This document shows positions 27,941 to 36,941 of a stretch of 64,000 bases of DNA, piece after piece (position 1 is the first letter of the stretch; each line of letters begins with the position of its first letter). The DNA comes from Hominimerdicola alba (lineage in GTDB: Bacteria; Bacillota; Clostridia; Oscillospirales; Ruminococcaceae), in assembly GCF_900112155.1 (NCBI RefSeq), contig NZ_FOKQ01000007.1, forward strand, positions 1 through 64,000. Direction: 5' to 3'. Position numbers and translations under genes: made by a program. The notes below the pieces were generated by a model. That model was not told the origin of the DNA. It saw only the letters and a list, made by a program, of their open reading frames with translations, and did no database searches.

Positions 27941-29152
27941 ATGGAAATATCAAAATATCATTTCAAGCGGGCAGCCGCGGCGGCGGGGGCTGTGGGGCTG
28001 ACTTTGCTTAGTGTGGCTGGGTTTTATGACAGGACTCTGCCTGACAGTTACAGCGTGGCGCATGACGGGAAACTGGAGCTGAACACGTTTTTCAGCATAT
28101 CATCGCGGCCTGTGAAACGCTCCTACATGACGGCATTGAAGGATATATCGGAGGAAGCATCACGCGGCAGGGAAAGTACGCTGATGCTTTTCGGGGCTGT
28201 GCCTGTGAAGGATGTTACGGCGGTTTGCATTGAAAGACCTAAGCTTGTGCCCTGTGGTGAGACTTTCGGGATAAAGCTTCTTACGGACGGCGTGATAGTT
28301 GTTGAACTCACCGATGTGGGCGGGCGGTGTCCTGCAAGGGAGTGCGGCATACGCAAAGGTGATATAATTGTAACCGTCAACGGCAGGAATATACGTTCAA
28401 ACCGCGATATCTCCGAAGAAGTAAGGCGGTGCCGTGAGAGCGGGTGCGAGGTGGTCTACAGGCGCGGCGGCAAGGAGAAGACCGTTATGCTTGAACCCGC
28501 GTACTTTGAGGGCGGCTATAAGGCGGGAATGTGGGTGAGGGATTCCTCGGCCGGAATAGGTACGCTGACATTTTTTGACAAGGACAGCGGAGTCTTCGGC
28601 GGGCTCGGTCACGCGGTTTGTGACAGTGATACAGGTAATATACTGCCACTTTCCGAGGGGGCTGTGGGAGACATCGAGATAACGGGGCTTATACCCTCGG
28701 AGGAGGGTTCTCCCGGGCAGCTGCTTGGAGAATTTTCGGGGGATGAGGTTCTCGGGGAGATAAAGCTGAACTGCGAGGCTGGGCTTTTCGGGACGCTTGA
28801 GAATTCACCCGATGATAAGGAAGAAGTCGAACTGGGCTATAAGCAAGAGGTACACCGAGGCAGTGCGCAGATATATTCCTCAACCGATGGCAAAGCTCCC
28901 GAGCCTTATTCTGCGCAGATAGAGCATATCGACCTTAGCGACGGCGCGGAGCATGACCTTGTGGTACACATCACTGATGAACGTCTATTAAGTGAAACAG
29001 GCGGCATAGTGCAGGGCATGAGCGGCTCGCCAATTATGCAGGACGGCAGGCTTATCGGGGCTGTTACCCATGTGTTCATCGATGACCCCACACGAGGTTA
29101 CGGGATATTCGCAGAGGATATGGTATCTGTTGCGGAGAGTACTTCACAATGA
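27941..29152 (+). CDS. spoIVB: SpoIVB-like sporulation serine peptidase, 403 aa
   Basis: In spore formers SpoIVB is made in the forespore and cleaves SpoIVFA to activate sigma-K. The order is right: an N-terminal membrane anchor (residues 8-28), a PDZ domain (about 110-185; GGRCPARECGIRKGDIIVTVNG), and the S55 peptidase domain with GGLGHA (catalytic His) and GGIVQGMSGSPIMQDGRLIG (catalytic Ser in GMSGSP). Length fits the family. An AAGGAAG site precedes the ATG. Convergent with rapZ, whose terminator overlaps its stop codon. Confidence 0.9.
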   Translation: MEISKYHFKRAAAAAGAVGLTLLSVAGFYDRTLPDSYSVAHDGKLELNTFFSISSRPVKRSYMTALKDISEEASRGRESTLMLFGAVPVKDVTAVCIERPKLVPCGETFGIKLLTDGVIVVELTDVGGRCPARECGIRKGDIIVTVNGRNIRSNRDISEEVRRCRESGCEVVYRRGGKEKTVMLEPAYFEGGYKAGMWVRDSSAGIGTLTFFDKDSGVFGGLGHAVCDSDTGNILPLSEGAVGDIEITGLIPSEEGSPGQLLGEFSGDEVLGEIKLNCEAGLFGTLENSPDDKEEVELGYKQEVHRGSAQIYSSTDGKAPEPYSAQIEHIDLSDGAEHDLVVHITDERLLSETGGIVQGMSGSPIMQDGRLIGAVTHVFIDDPTRGYGIFAEDMVSVAESTSQ

Positions 29153-29193
29153 AAAAAAGGCAGCATCACACGCTTGATAACGTGGGTGCTGCC
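29151..29193 (-). terminator. Terminator of rapZ
   Basis: GGCAGCA/TGCTGCC stem, imperfect inside, followed on the minus strand by seven T. It overlaps the stop codon of spoIVB. Confidence 0.7.
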
Positions 29194-29209
29194 TTGCTGT
29201 TTACTATAA

Positions 29210-30079
29210 TTATCTCTTTTCGATATCGCGGTGAGCCAGCCTGATGGTCTTGCCTTGGTCGGTGAGGTGCTTTGCAACAGCCTCCGCAAAGGTGACGCTC
29301 CTGTGTTTGCCGCCTGTACAGCCGAAAGCTATTACCAGCTGTGCCTTTCCCTCTTTTTCGTACAAAGGGATAAGGTAGTCTATGAGATCGGTGAGCTTTT
29401 CAAGAAGAGTCTGTGCTTCCTCAAAGCTCATGACATATCCCGAAACTGCGGAATCAAGACCTGTTTTGCTTTTTAGCTCGGGAATATAGAACGGATTTGG
29501 CAGACATCTTACGTCGAAAGTGAGGTCTGCATCGTTCATTACACCGTACTTGAATCCGAAAGAGCGAACTTCTATCCTCATAGCGGACTGTCCCGCACTG
29601 AGGAAAATATCGTACATCTTTCCTTTGAATTCAGCTGTTGAGGTGGAAGAGGTGTCGATATAATAATCAACATCGTCCCGAACTGATTCCAGAAGTCTGC
29701 GCTCTGTCTCGATGGCATCGCGTATATTTCCGCTGGCTATCTCATAGAGAGGGTGCCTGCGGCGTGTTTCCTTATAGCGGCGCATTATTACTTCATCGCT
29801 GCAATCAAGGAAGATAACCTTGACTTTTATGCCCATATTGCGCATATCTGTTATAGCGTCCTTTAGCTTGAAGAAAAGTGCTCCGCCGCGCACATCTGCA
29901 ACGAAAGCGACTTTATCGAAATTGCCGTCGGACTGTGCGCATATATCAGCAAACTTTACCATAAGCTCGGGCGGCATATTATCTATGCAGTAATATCCTA
30001 TATCCTCCAGCACATCGATAGCGGTTGATTTGCCCGAACCTGAAATACCTGTTACTACTACGAACTGCATTTTATTCAT
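29210..30079 (-). CDS. rapZ: RNase adapter/nucleotide-binding protein RapZ (YvcJ)
   Basis: P-loop protein that in enteric bacteria guides sRNA decay and in Bacillus (YvcJ) hydrolyses nucleotides. Walker A GISGSGKST near residue 11, FVADVRGG, IFLDCSDEVIMRRYKETRRRHPL, and the C-terminal FGCTGGKHRSVT motif are all present; 289 residues is the family length. Downstream of murB and hprK, as in many Firmicutes, but yvcK and whiA do not follow; the block ends here with a terminator. Confidence 0.93.
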   Translation of the reverse strand: MNKMQFVVVTGISGSGKSTAIDVLEDIGYYCIDNMPPELMVKFADICAQSDGNFDKVAFVADVRGGALFFKLKDAITDMRNMGIKVKVIFLDCSDEVIMRRYKETRRRHPLYEIASGNIRDAIETERRLLESVRDDVDYYIDTSSTSTAEFKGKMYDIFLSAGQSAMRIEVRSFGFKYGVMNDADLTFDVRCLPNPFYIPELKSKTGLDSAVSGYVMSFEEAQTLLEKLTDLIDYLIPLYEKEGKAQLVIAFGCTGGKHRSVTFAEAVAKHLTDQGKTIRLAHRDIEKR

Positions 30080-30110
30080 CCCCCTTTTAACCCTTATTTA
30101 ACGGGAGCCT

Positions 30111-31046
30111 TTAAGCCTCGTAAGGTATGTATCTTACCTCACATTCAAGCATTATGCCTGAATCTTTATGTACTTTATCCTGCACCTGTCTGATAAGTTC
30201 AAGAACGTCGGCACAGGTGGCGCCGCCCTTGTTTACTACGAAGCCGCAGTGCTTCTCGCTGACCTGCGCTCCGCCAACGGAGAAACCTCTGAGTCCGCTG
30301 TCCTGAATAAGCTTGCCTGCGAAAAGACCTTCGCCTGTTGGCCTTTTGAAGGTACTGCCTGCGCTGGGCATATTCAGGGGCTGTTTATCACGGCGGCGAC
30401 CCATGAGATCTACCATTTTATCTTGGATCTCGTCATAGCTTCCGCCCGGCAGTTCAAATTCGCCTTCGACTATCAGTTCGCCGCTTTCTATGAATCTGCT
30501 GGTCCTGTAACCGAACTTCATCTGATCGTTCTTGTATTCAAACTGTCTGCCTTCACGGTCAACGGCTCTGCCGTATTTTATAACGTCCTTTATCTCTCCT
30601 CCGTAAGCGCCTGCGTTCATGAAGATAGCGCCGCCCACACTTCCGGGGATACCGTAAGCGAATTCAAGTCCGCTGAGGGAGTGTTCCAGTGCGAAACGGC
30701 AAAGTTTCAGCAGTGGACAGCCTGCCTGTGCCACGATGGTATTTTCGTCTTTCATATATATCTTATCCATCGAGCTTCCTATCAGGAAGATCACACCGTC
30801 GAAGCCGCGGTCATCGAACAGTACATTCGAGCCGTTGCCCAGTGCCATCGTCCTGATGCCCAGACGATTAGCTTCCTCCCAGAGGTGGGAGAGATTATCG
30901 GGCGAATTTATATCTATCATTGCCGTGCAGCACCCGCCGATACGGAAAGTGTTGTGTTTATCCAGCGGCTCGTTCGGGAATACTCTGCATTCCAGTTCTT
31001 CCGCCAGTTCCAGCAATGAACGTGTATTCATATCAAGTTCTTTCAC
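30111..31046 (-). CDS. murB: UDP-N-acetylenolpyruvoylglucosamine reductase
   Basis: Second committed step of peptidoglycan precursor synthesis, NADPH- and FAD-dependent. Motifs: GNGSNVLFDD, GIPGSVGGAIFMNAGAYGGEI (FAD binding), YRTSRF, and PSAGSTFKRP with the catalytic Ser, then GGAQVSEKHCGFVVN. A GTG at 31046 with AAGGAG eight bases upstream is preferred to the ATG at 31079. It lies 31 bp before rapZ. Confidence 0.95.
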   Translation of the reverse strand: MKELDMNTRSLLELAEELECRVFPNEPLDKHNTFRIGGCCTAMIDINSPDNLSHLWEEANRLGIRTMALGNGSNVLFDDRGFDGVIFLIGSSMDKIYMKDENTIVAQAGCPLLKLCRFALEHSLSGLEFAYGIPGSVGGAIFMNAGAYGGEIKDVIKYGRAVDREGRQFEYKNDQMKFGYRTSRFIESGELIVEGEFELPGGSYDEIQDKMVDLMGRRRDKQPLNMPSAGSTFKRPTGEGLFAGKLIQDSGLRGFSVGGAQVSEKHCGFVVNKGGATCADVLELIRQVQDKVHKDSGIMLECEVRYIPYEA

Positions 31047-31185
31047 TTGTTCTTCTCCTTGTTTGTTTATTGGTGCCAAAACATACGAGTGGTATTTTTG
31101 GCATTTAGCGGCATGATGATATCATGCGACCGGCAGTTATAGCAAATCGCGGCAATAAGACGTACCATGCCGTATGTAAGCTTTA

Positions 31186-32154
31186 TCAGAATGCGTCCCA
31201 GTTCTTAACGGATTCCTTGGTATCCATTTCAAGACCGAGGTTCTGAAGAAGCTCTGCCGCCGCGTTGTAGCCCATCTTCTTGTGACGGTTGTTCATAGCG
31301 GCAACTTCCAGTATAACAGCCAGATTACGGCCAGGTTTTATGGGTATGGTAAGGCTGGGTATCTTTATGCCCAGTATGGAAGTATACTCGTTATCCACGC
31401 CCATGCGGTCGTATATCTTCTTGCTGTCCCAGGGTTCAAGCTGAACTATCAGGTCGATCTTTTCGGATATCTTTACGGCACCCATACCGAACAGTCTTCT
31501 GGTATTTATAATACCTATGCCGCGGAGCTCCAGAAAATGCCTGATATTGTCAGGGGACTGACCTACCAGAGTTCTGCTGGAGGTCTTTCTTATCTCAACA
31601 GCATCGTCAGCCACAAGACGGTGACCTCTCTTGACAAGCTCGATAGCGGTCTCGCTCTTACCTACGCCGCTTTCGCCCACGATGAGTATGCCCTCGCCGT
31701 AAACTTCGATAAGCACGCCGTGACGGGTGATACGGGGTGCAAGCTCAACATTGAGGTAGCCTATAAGTGCTGCGATGAAAGCTGTGGTGCTGTCAGATGT
31801 GCGGGCTATGGGCACGCCGTATTTTGAAGCTATATCTATCATTTCGGGATAGAGCTCATGGCTTCTTGCCACGATGAACATGGGTATCTTTGTTGCAAAA
31901 AGTGCGTCCAGCCTCTGTCTTCTTACTTCTTCATCGATGGAAGCAAGGTACGCGAACTCCATGTTGCCGCATATCTGTATACGCTCGGCATTGAAGTACT
32001 CATAGAATCCCATAAGCTGAAGTCCCGGACGGTTGCAGTCGTTATCGGTGACTATCAGTTCATCGATATTATCGGGCGCATAAAGCAGTTCCAGCCCCAG
32101 CTGCTTGACTATTTCGCTGACTGTTACACTGAATATCTCAGCCATAGTTATCAA
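31186..32154 (-). CDS. hprK: HPr kinase/phosphorylase
   Basis: Phosphorylates Ser46 of HPr and so drives carbon catabolite repression. The P-loop GESGVGKSE lies near residue 157, followed by the DDAVEI segment; the family signature LELRGIGIINTRRLFG is present, as is the N-terminal domain that precedes the kinase fold. 322 residues is standard. Its place beside murB and rapZ is typical of Firmicutes. Confidence 0.95.
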   Translation of the reverse strand: MITMAEIFSVTVSEIVKQLGLELLYAPDNIDELIVTDNDCNRPGLQLMGFYEYFNAERIQICGNMEFAYLASIDEEVRRQRLDALFATKIPMFIVARSHELYPEMIDIASKYGVPIARTSDSTTAFIAALIGYLNVELAPRITRHGVLIEVYGEGILIVGESGVGKSETAIELVKRGHRLVADDAVEIRKTSSRTLVGQSPDNIRHFLELRGIGIINTRRLFGMGAVKISEKIDLIVQLEPWDSKKIYDRMGVDNEYTSILGIKIPSLTIPIKPGRNLAVILEVAAMNNRHKKMGYNAAAELLQNLGLEMDTKESVKNWDAF

Positions 32155-32190
32155 CTCCTCTTTGATAATTTATTGTTCGTTTAAGCCCTT

Positions 32191-32646
32191 TTACAGGGAC
32201 ATTATGTATATCTGACATGGGTTCTCGTCTCCCCATATCTCGTTTATCACTTCAAGTTCCTTGAAGCCGCAGGAGATGTAGAAAAGGTTTGTCCTGTCAT
32301 AGTCTTCGTACATTCCCATGCGGACGGTCTTGACCTGCATGAATGAATAGCCCTCGGCTTTTGCGGTCTTTACCGCTTCTTCAAAAAGTGCCTTGCCTAT
32401 GCCGCGGCGGTGGTACTCTTTAAGAACGCCCATCACTGCCAGCTCGATGGTGGCATTTCCTGTTTGTTTAAGGCACAGGAAACCGACGTATTCGCCGTTT
32501 TCCTCAGCCGCGATAAAGGTCTGCCCTGCGCTTTCCGCGATGAATTTTTCACGGCTTTCCTCCACCTCAAACCACTGGTCAAGGGCGTCAAGGACTTTTC
32601 TTGCTATATTTCTTTTGGTATCCTTATCGGTTATCTTTACTATCAT
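32191..32646 (-). CDS. GNAT family N-acetyltransferase, 151 aa
   Basis: Motif A is clear: LAVMGVLKEYHRRGIGKALFEEAV (Q/RxxGxG/A form RRGIGK), then FYISCGFKE at the end. The tail QIYIMSL is like that of many small GNAT enzymes. Its start overlaps the end of the preceding gene by 23 bp, so the two are probably translationally coupled. The substrate is not known. Confidence 0.85.
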   Translation of the reverse strand: MIVKITDKDTKRNIARKVLDALDQWFEVEESREKFIAESAGQTFIAAEENGEYVGFLCLKQTGNATIELAVMGVLKEYHRRGIGKALFEEAVKTAKAEGYSFMQVKTVRMGMYEDYDRTNLFYISCGFKELEVINEIWGDENPCQIYIMSL

Positions 32647-33298
32647 TTGTTTGTTCTCTGTTGTTTGAAACTATGTTACCGAAGTATACATATTCGTTGT
32701 GATAATCCCAAAATCCCTGTAAAACAAGGTGTTCCCTGCCGTCGCTGTCGGTATAGATGTCACAATACTCGCCGATGTCTCCACCACCGTCCCATAATAA
32801 CAGACCGCGCCATTTTCCAGTATCATAATTTAATCTTTCAAAGTCAGAAACAAGTGGCTCTTCTCTCTCATATTCATCAAATGCTTTATAAAGCTCATCG
32901 TTCATGAAAACTTCAAGCACCCTGACTTTGATCCAAGCGATATAATCATCACGGGAAACAACGCTTTCAAACCTGCATTTGATGATACCGCCGCAGGCTA
33001 TGACTTCATCTGTCATCTCGTCCGTATAATAGTCTCTTGGCGACTTCAACTGCATATAGAATTCGTCACCTATCTCTTCATCAAAGGGCTTTCTGACCCG
33101 TATGTCGCATATCTCCCCTACCTCGGGTCTTGTCTCACGACGTATCCAGGATTCGCTGTCAAGGGGCGGTATTTCTTCGCCGCTTTCTAGCCATTCCATG
33201 ATGCAGTCATCACAGCAGTAAGCCCAGCCTACGAAACCCTTGGGTACTTTAGGTTCTTTTTTTACTTCTGCACCGCAGCATCCGCATTTGAATCTCAT
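32624..33298 (-). CDS. Hypothetical protein with N-terminal zinc-binding cysteines, 224 aa
   Basis: It begins FKCGCCGAEVKK and has a second CCDDC cluster near residue 30, a likely zinc ribbon. The rest is acidic with many Trp and Tyr and no known domain that I recognise. The stop of the upstream kinase-like gene lies one base before its ATG, and it overlaps the following acetyltransferase gene, so the three are co-translated. Confidence 0.6.
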   Translation of the reverse strand: MRFKCGCCGAEVKKEPKVPKGFVGWAYCCDDCIMEWLESGEEIPPLDSESWIRRETRPEVGEICDIRVRKPFDEEIGDEFYMQLKSPRDYYTDEMTDEVIACGGIIKCRFESVVSRDDYIAWIKVRVLEVFMNDELYKAFDEYEREEPLVSDFERLNYDTGKWRGLLLWDGGGDIGEYCDIYTDSDGREHLVLQGFWDYHNEYVYFGNIVSNNREQTNDSKDNR

Positions 33299-33299
33299 G

Positions 33300-34319
33300 T
33301 TATCCTCCTTTGGTTATGTTTTCAAGGGAGTTCACTATATCCGATTTTGCATCGTGGTAGTATATAACGTGTGCCATTGTTTCTTTTACCTGTGCCATGG
33401 CAGAAGCTCTGTCCTCTTCGGCACATTCTTCACCTAAAGTTTTACGGATATTGTACTCAAGCCATTCCAGCCTGCCGCAGTTGCTGTGGTAGAGTGTCTC
33501 CGCGTCACAGCCAAGACTTCCGCCCGAGCCCAGATACGCTGAAACAAAGCTATCCATCAAAGTGAGATCGATAGCACAGCTTTCATACCCCGACCAGCAC
33601 AGCGCCAGTTCAAAGGCTTCTGTAACAGGCGATGAAAGGTCAAGACATTCAAGGTCTATTATGCCGAATTTACTGCCTTTCCACAGGACGTTCTTGCTGT
33701 CCATATCATTGTGGCACATCGATATATCCCGAGGAAGTTTAGCTTTTGCCGCGTTGCCTTTCTTCATGCTTTCATACAGAAGACCGCGGTTATCGGAGAG
33801 AAGCTTGTAAAGTTCGCTGTCAATGTCCGCCATCCGACTTATATAGCCGTCCCAGTTGATATCCTGCATATCAGGGACAAAGCCTTCGCTTTGTCTTCCG
33901 ATGGAATGGATATCGGCAAGCACCGAGCCTATCTTACAACAGTGGGCTTGTGTTATTTCCTTGTCTTTCAGGGCTTTGCCGTCAAAGTAGTTATATACGT
34001 AGAAGTATCTGCCGTCGGTATACTGCATCTTTTTTTCATCAAATACAAGTGCAGGCACTATCGGCAGACCTTTCTCTTCAAGCAGGCGCTCATACTTTTC
34101 GGCTTTGGCGAAATTTTCAGCTGCCGTGGGACGCGCCATAACATAGGGGTCAAGGAGTTTCACCGCATATCTGCCGTTTTCAGTGAAAAGCGAATACATC
34201 TTGTGCATATACCCGCCTGTCAGTGGCTGGGGTGCAGAAATTATCCTGCCAAGCCCGCATATGCGGCTTATCTTTTCAAAAAGCTCAGGTGTCATATCAG
34301 AGTTTGATATTCCCCTCAT
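33300..34319 (-). CDS. Phosphotransferase family (APH/choline kinase-like) protein
   Basis: Protein-kinase-like fold: an N-terminal LTGGYMHKMYSL nucleotide loop, RYAVKLL (Lys), MCHNDMDSKNVLW (catalytic HxDxxxxN) near residue 200 and IIDLECL (metal-binding Asp). Such proteins phosphorylate small molecules (aminoglycosides, choline, homoserine and others); which applies here cannot be told. It overlaps the preceding PLP-enzyme gene by 23 bp. Confidence 0.8.
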   Translation of the reverse strand: MRGISNSDMTPELFEKISRICGLGRIISAPQPLTGGYMHKMYSLFTENGRYAVKLLDPYVMARPTAAENFAKAEKYERLLEEKGLPIVPALVFDEKKMQYTDGRYFYVYNYFDGKALKDKEITQAHCCKIGSVLADIHSIGRQSEGFVPDMQDINWDGYISRMADIDSELYKLLSDNRGLLYESMKKGNAAKAKLPRDISMCHNDMDSKNVLWKGSKFGIIDLECLDLSSPVTEAFELALCWSGYESCAIDLTLMDSFVSAYLGSGGSLGCDAETLYHSNCGRLEWLEYNIRKTLGEECAEEDRASAMAQVKETMAHVIYYHDAKSDIVNSLENITKGG

Positions 34320-35565
34320 TCAGCATCTCCTGTGCCGCCAGCATTATGCCTGTTTTTCCGCTGGGGTAGGTTATGCCGCCCTGGAGCCATACTGCGTAAG
34401 GCTCGCGTATTGGGGCATCGGCAGAAAGTTCAATGCTTGCACCCATGGTGAACGCGCCCGCCGCCATGATGACCTTGCTCTCGTAGCCCGGCATATCCCA
34501 TGCTTCGGGAGTAACATAGCTGTCAACGGGGCTGCCTTTCTGTATGCCCTTGCAGAAGGCTGTAAGGTTCTTTTCGTTTTTAAGCAGTATAGAAGCGATG
34601 ATATCCGTTCTCTTTTCACTGCTTTCGGGGAGGGTCTTGTAGCCCATCTTTTCAAAAAGTCGGCAGGCAAAGACCGAAGTTTTCAGGGCATTTGCCACTG
34701 TCTGGGGGCAGAGGAAGAATCCAAGAAGTATCTCTCTGTTCATGTTCAGCGAACAGCCTACCTCTTTGCCCATGCCTACGCAGGTGAGTCTGTCTGCACA
34801 TTTCTCCACAAGGTCTGCGCGACCGCAGATATATCCGCCTGTGCTTGCTATTCCGCCACCGGGGTTCTTTATCAGCGAACCTACTATAAGGTCAGCGCCC
34901 ACAGCCAGAGGTTCTTTCTCCTCAACAAATTCGCCGTAGCAGTTATCTGTCAGGATTATTATATCGGGATTTGCGTCTTTTGCCACCTTGATTACAGATG
35001 CTATCACATCGACAGTAAATGAAGGCCTGAGGGAATATCCCCGTGACCTCTGTATGTATCCGACCTTCGCGTCCTTAGCCGCCATTGCTATGGCTTCAAG
35101 GTCGGGAGTGCCGTCCTCTTTCAGTTCGACTATGCTGCTCTTCACGCCGAAATCTCTCAGCGAACCGCAGCCTGTGTCACCCTCTTTGCCCACAACGCCT
35201 TCGAGGGTATCGTAGGGTGCGCCTGTGAGGAAACACAGCATATCATCGGGGCGGAGTATACCGAAAAGCGCGGTGGAAAGTGCGTGGGTGCCGTTGACGA
35301 AAGTATGTCTGACTATGGCATCTTCGCCCCCCAGCGCCTGAGCGTAAACCTTATCCGCAGTATCTCTGCCGATATCACCGTAGCCGTAGCCCGTAGTGCC
35401 TTTCAGACAGCCCTCGCTCACGCGGTTGTCGATAAAGGCTTTCAGTACTTTCTGCCCGTTTATCTCGGCGATGCGGTCTATCTCCGCAAAGACCTCTGTA
35501 CACTCGCTCTCAGCCTGTGCGGCAAGGGCGAGTATCTTTTCATCTATTCCAAAAATGTTTGTCAA
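34297..35565 (-). CDS. Methionine gamma-lyase family (aluminium-resistance type) PLP protein
   Basis: PLP-dependent fold type I protein of the pfam06838 family. GTTGYGYGDIGRD near residue 55, the FVNGTHALSTALFG cofactor region, ILTDNCYGEFVEE (PLP ring Asp) and IVGSLIKNPGGGIA (Schiff-base Lys) are present. Family members are annotated both as aluminium resistance proteins and as methionine gamma-lyase-like; the reaction is unproved. 422 residues is typical. In a same-strand block downstream of murD. Confidence 0.85.
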   Translation of the reverse strand: MTNIFGIDEKILALAAQAESECTEVFAEIDRIAEINGQKVLKAFIDNRVSEGCLKGTTGYGYGDIGRDTADKVYAQALGGEDAIVRHTFVNGTHALSTALFGILRPDDMLCFLTGAPYDTLEGVVGKEGDTGCGSLRDFGVKSSIVELKEDGTPDLEAIAMAAKDAKVGYIQRSRGYSLRPSFTVDVIASVIKVAKDANPDIIILTDNCYGEFVEEKEPLAVGADLIVGSLIKNPGGGIASTGGYICGRADLVEKCADRLTCVGMGKEVGCSLNMNREILLGFFLCPQTVANALKTSVFACRLFEKMGYKTLPESSEKRTDIIASILLKNEKNLTAFCKGIQKGSPVDSYVTPEAWDMPGYESKVIMAAGAFTMGASIELSADAPIREPYAVWLQGGITYPSGKTGIMLAAQEMLNEGNIKL

Positions 35566-35631
35566 TTATTTCACCTCAAGTAGATCTTTTTTCAGCATAG
35601 GTTCCTCAACTTCATATATCGCACCGTATAT

Positions 35632-36057
35632 CTAAAAAGCGTCGCGTCCGAAAACTACTGTAAGCGTAGCGAAGATCGCAAGCAGGGTGAAGTTCACTCC
35701 ACCTGTACCCGGTACGAAATATTTAGATGGGTCATTGGGATCTATCATTATTTTTTTCTTGTACATATAGTATGCGGGACTTGAATACGAGGCGTCTTTA
35801 AACTTCGCTTCGCAAGGATACTTTTTCCCCTTGTACTCGTATATACAGCGAACGTAGTAATCCTTCCTTTGGTCGCCGTCTTCGTCCGTATATTCATTCA
35901 CTTCATAGTCCACAGGCATGACTTCTACTTCTACTGTACAGTTTCTGGGACATTTTTTGCTCTGTATGCCGGTCGCCAGTACTATTACGGTAAGCACGGC
36001 AAATATCAGTGTCAGGATCGTTTTGATGTTTATGCCGGAACTTCTTCTTTTCATCAT
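35632..36057 (-). CDS. DUF3592-like membrane protein, 141 aa
   Basis: Two membrane segments, near residues 10-30 and 118-137, flank an extracytoplasmic domain with an RCIYEYKGKKYPCEAKF segment and KIMIDPNDPSKYFVPG, the pattern of DUF3592-type proteins. Function unknown. It lies between two cytoplasmic enzymes in the same block. Confidence 0.6.
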   Translation of the reverse strand: MMKRRSSGINIKTILTLIFAVLTVIVLATGIQSKKCPRNCTVEVEVMPVDYEVNEYTDEDGDQRKDYYVRCIYEYKGKKYPCEAKFKDASYSSPAYYMYKKKIMIDPNDPSKYFVPGTGGVNFTLLAIFATLTVVFGRDAF

Positions 36058-36104
36058 ATAGGATCGCTCCTTTATCTGTTCTTTTGTTCTTATTTTTCTA
36101 TCTG

Positions 36105-36890
36105 TTAATGGCTGGGCTTTTCGTCCCGTCTTTCAAGGACTGTATCTATGCCCATGGCTTTGAAGCCTATCTCTTCATAATAGCTCACTCTGTGAGGTCT
36201 TGCGAATAACTTCACGGAAATGCCCTGCTGCCATAGTCTTTCGCCTATCCAGTAAAGCAGAGTTCTCGCGTGCATTTTTCCGCGTTCCTCGGGTACTGTG
36301 CCCACCTGACCCACCAGCGCTATCTTGTCTATTATGTACTGTATGGTAGCGGTGGTATAGTCACCCATAAGGAATGACTGCGAAAGTCCACGACGTATGC
36401 GGTGGGAAGTATCTGTCAGCCACATCTCATAGCTGTCTTCAAGCCTCGGGAAACACTGGGCGAGTATCTTGTAAACATCGTCCAGTTTGGGAAGCTCGTC
36501 CACCTCCAGCGGGGGCAGCTTGCCTGTGGGAGAATATGTGAATTCGGTACGCTTTTCACTGCGGTATTCATCATCTAAAAGGACTGCCAGCTTTTCGCCG
36601 TACTGCCTTTCAAGCTCAACCGAGAACGGTTTCAGCATACGCACGAAGCCCGCAAGTTCTTCGAGCATTTCATCGGGCAGTTCTTTGCCCTCAAAAGTCG
36701 ATATCATCAGTGCGCTGTTGAATTCAGAGAACATTCCCAGTCTTTCGCCCTTGTAGTCCATGAAGAAGAACCGCAGGAAGTCATATTTTGTGCCGTAGGC
36801 GAGAAAGTGCGACTTTATCCGTCGGCTGTAATTATTGTCCCTGAGCCTGTTTATCAGCGCAAGGTCGATATCTTTGGTCTGATATATCAT
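36105..36890 (-). CDS. GNAT-fold acetyltransferase-like protein, 261 aa
   Basis: The N-terminal 125 residues form one domain of unrecognised type. The C-terminal half has the GNAT layout: IALVGQVGTVPEERGKMHARTLLYWIGERL (acetyl-CoA motif with VPEERGKMHA) and a SYYEEIGFKAM ending. It lies 51 bp downstream of murD and probably on the same transcript. The substrate is unknown. Confidence 0.75.
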   Translation of the reverse strand: MIYQTKDIDLALINRLRDNNYSRRIKSHFLAYGTKYDFLRFFFMDYKGERLGMFSEFNSALMISTFEGKELPDEMLEELAGFVRMLKPFSVELERQYGEKLAVLLDDEYRSEKRTEFTYSPTGKLPPLEVDELPKLDDVYKILAQCFPRLEDSYEMWLTDTSHRIRRGLSQSFLMGDYTTATIQYIIDKIALVGQVGTVPEERGKMHARTLLYWIGERLWQQGISVKLFARPHRVSYYEEIGFKAMGIDTVLERRDEKPSH

Positions 36891-36941
36891 TATAAGTCCT
36901 CCGTTCGGGGGCTAGGATCATTTGTATTTTGCATTACGGTA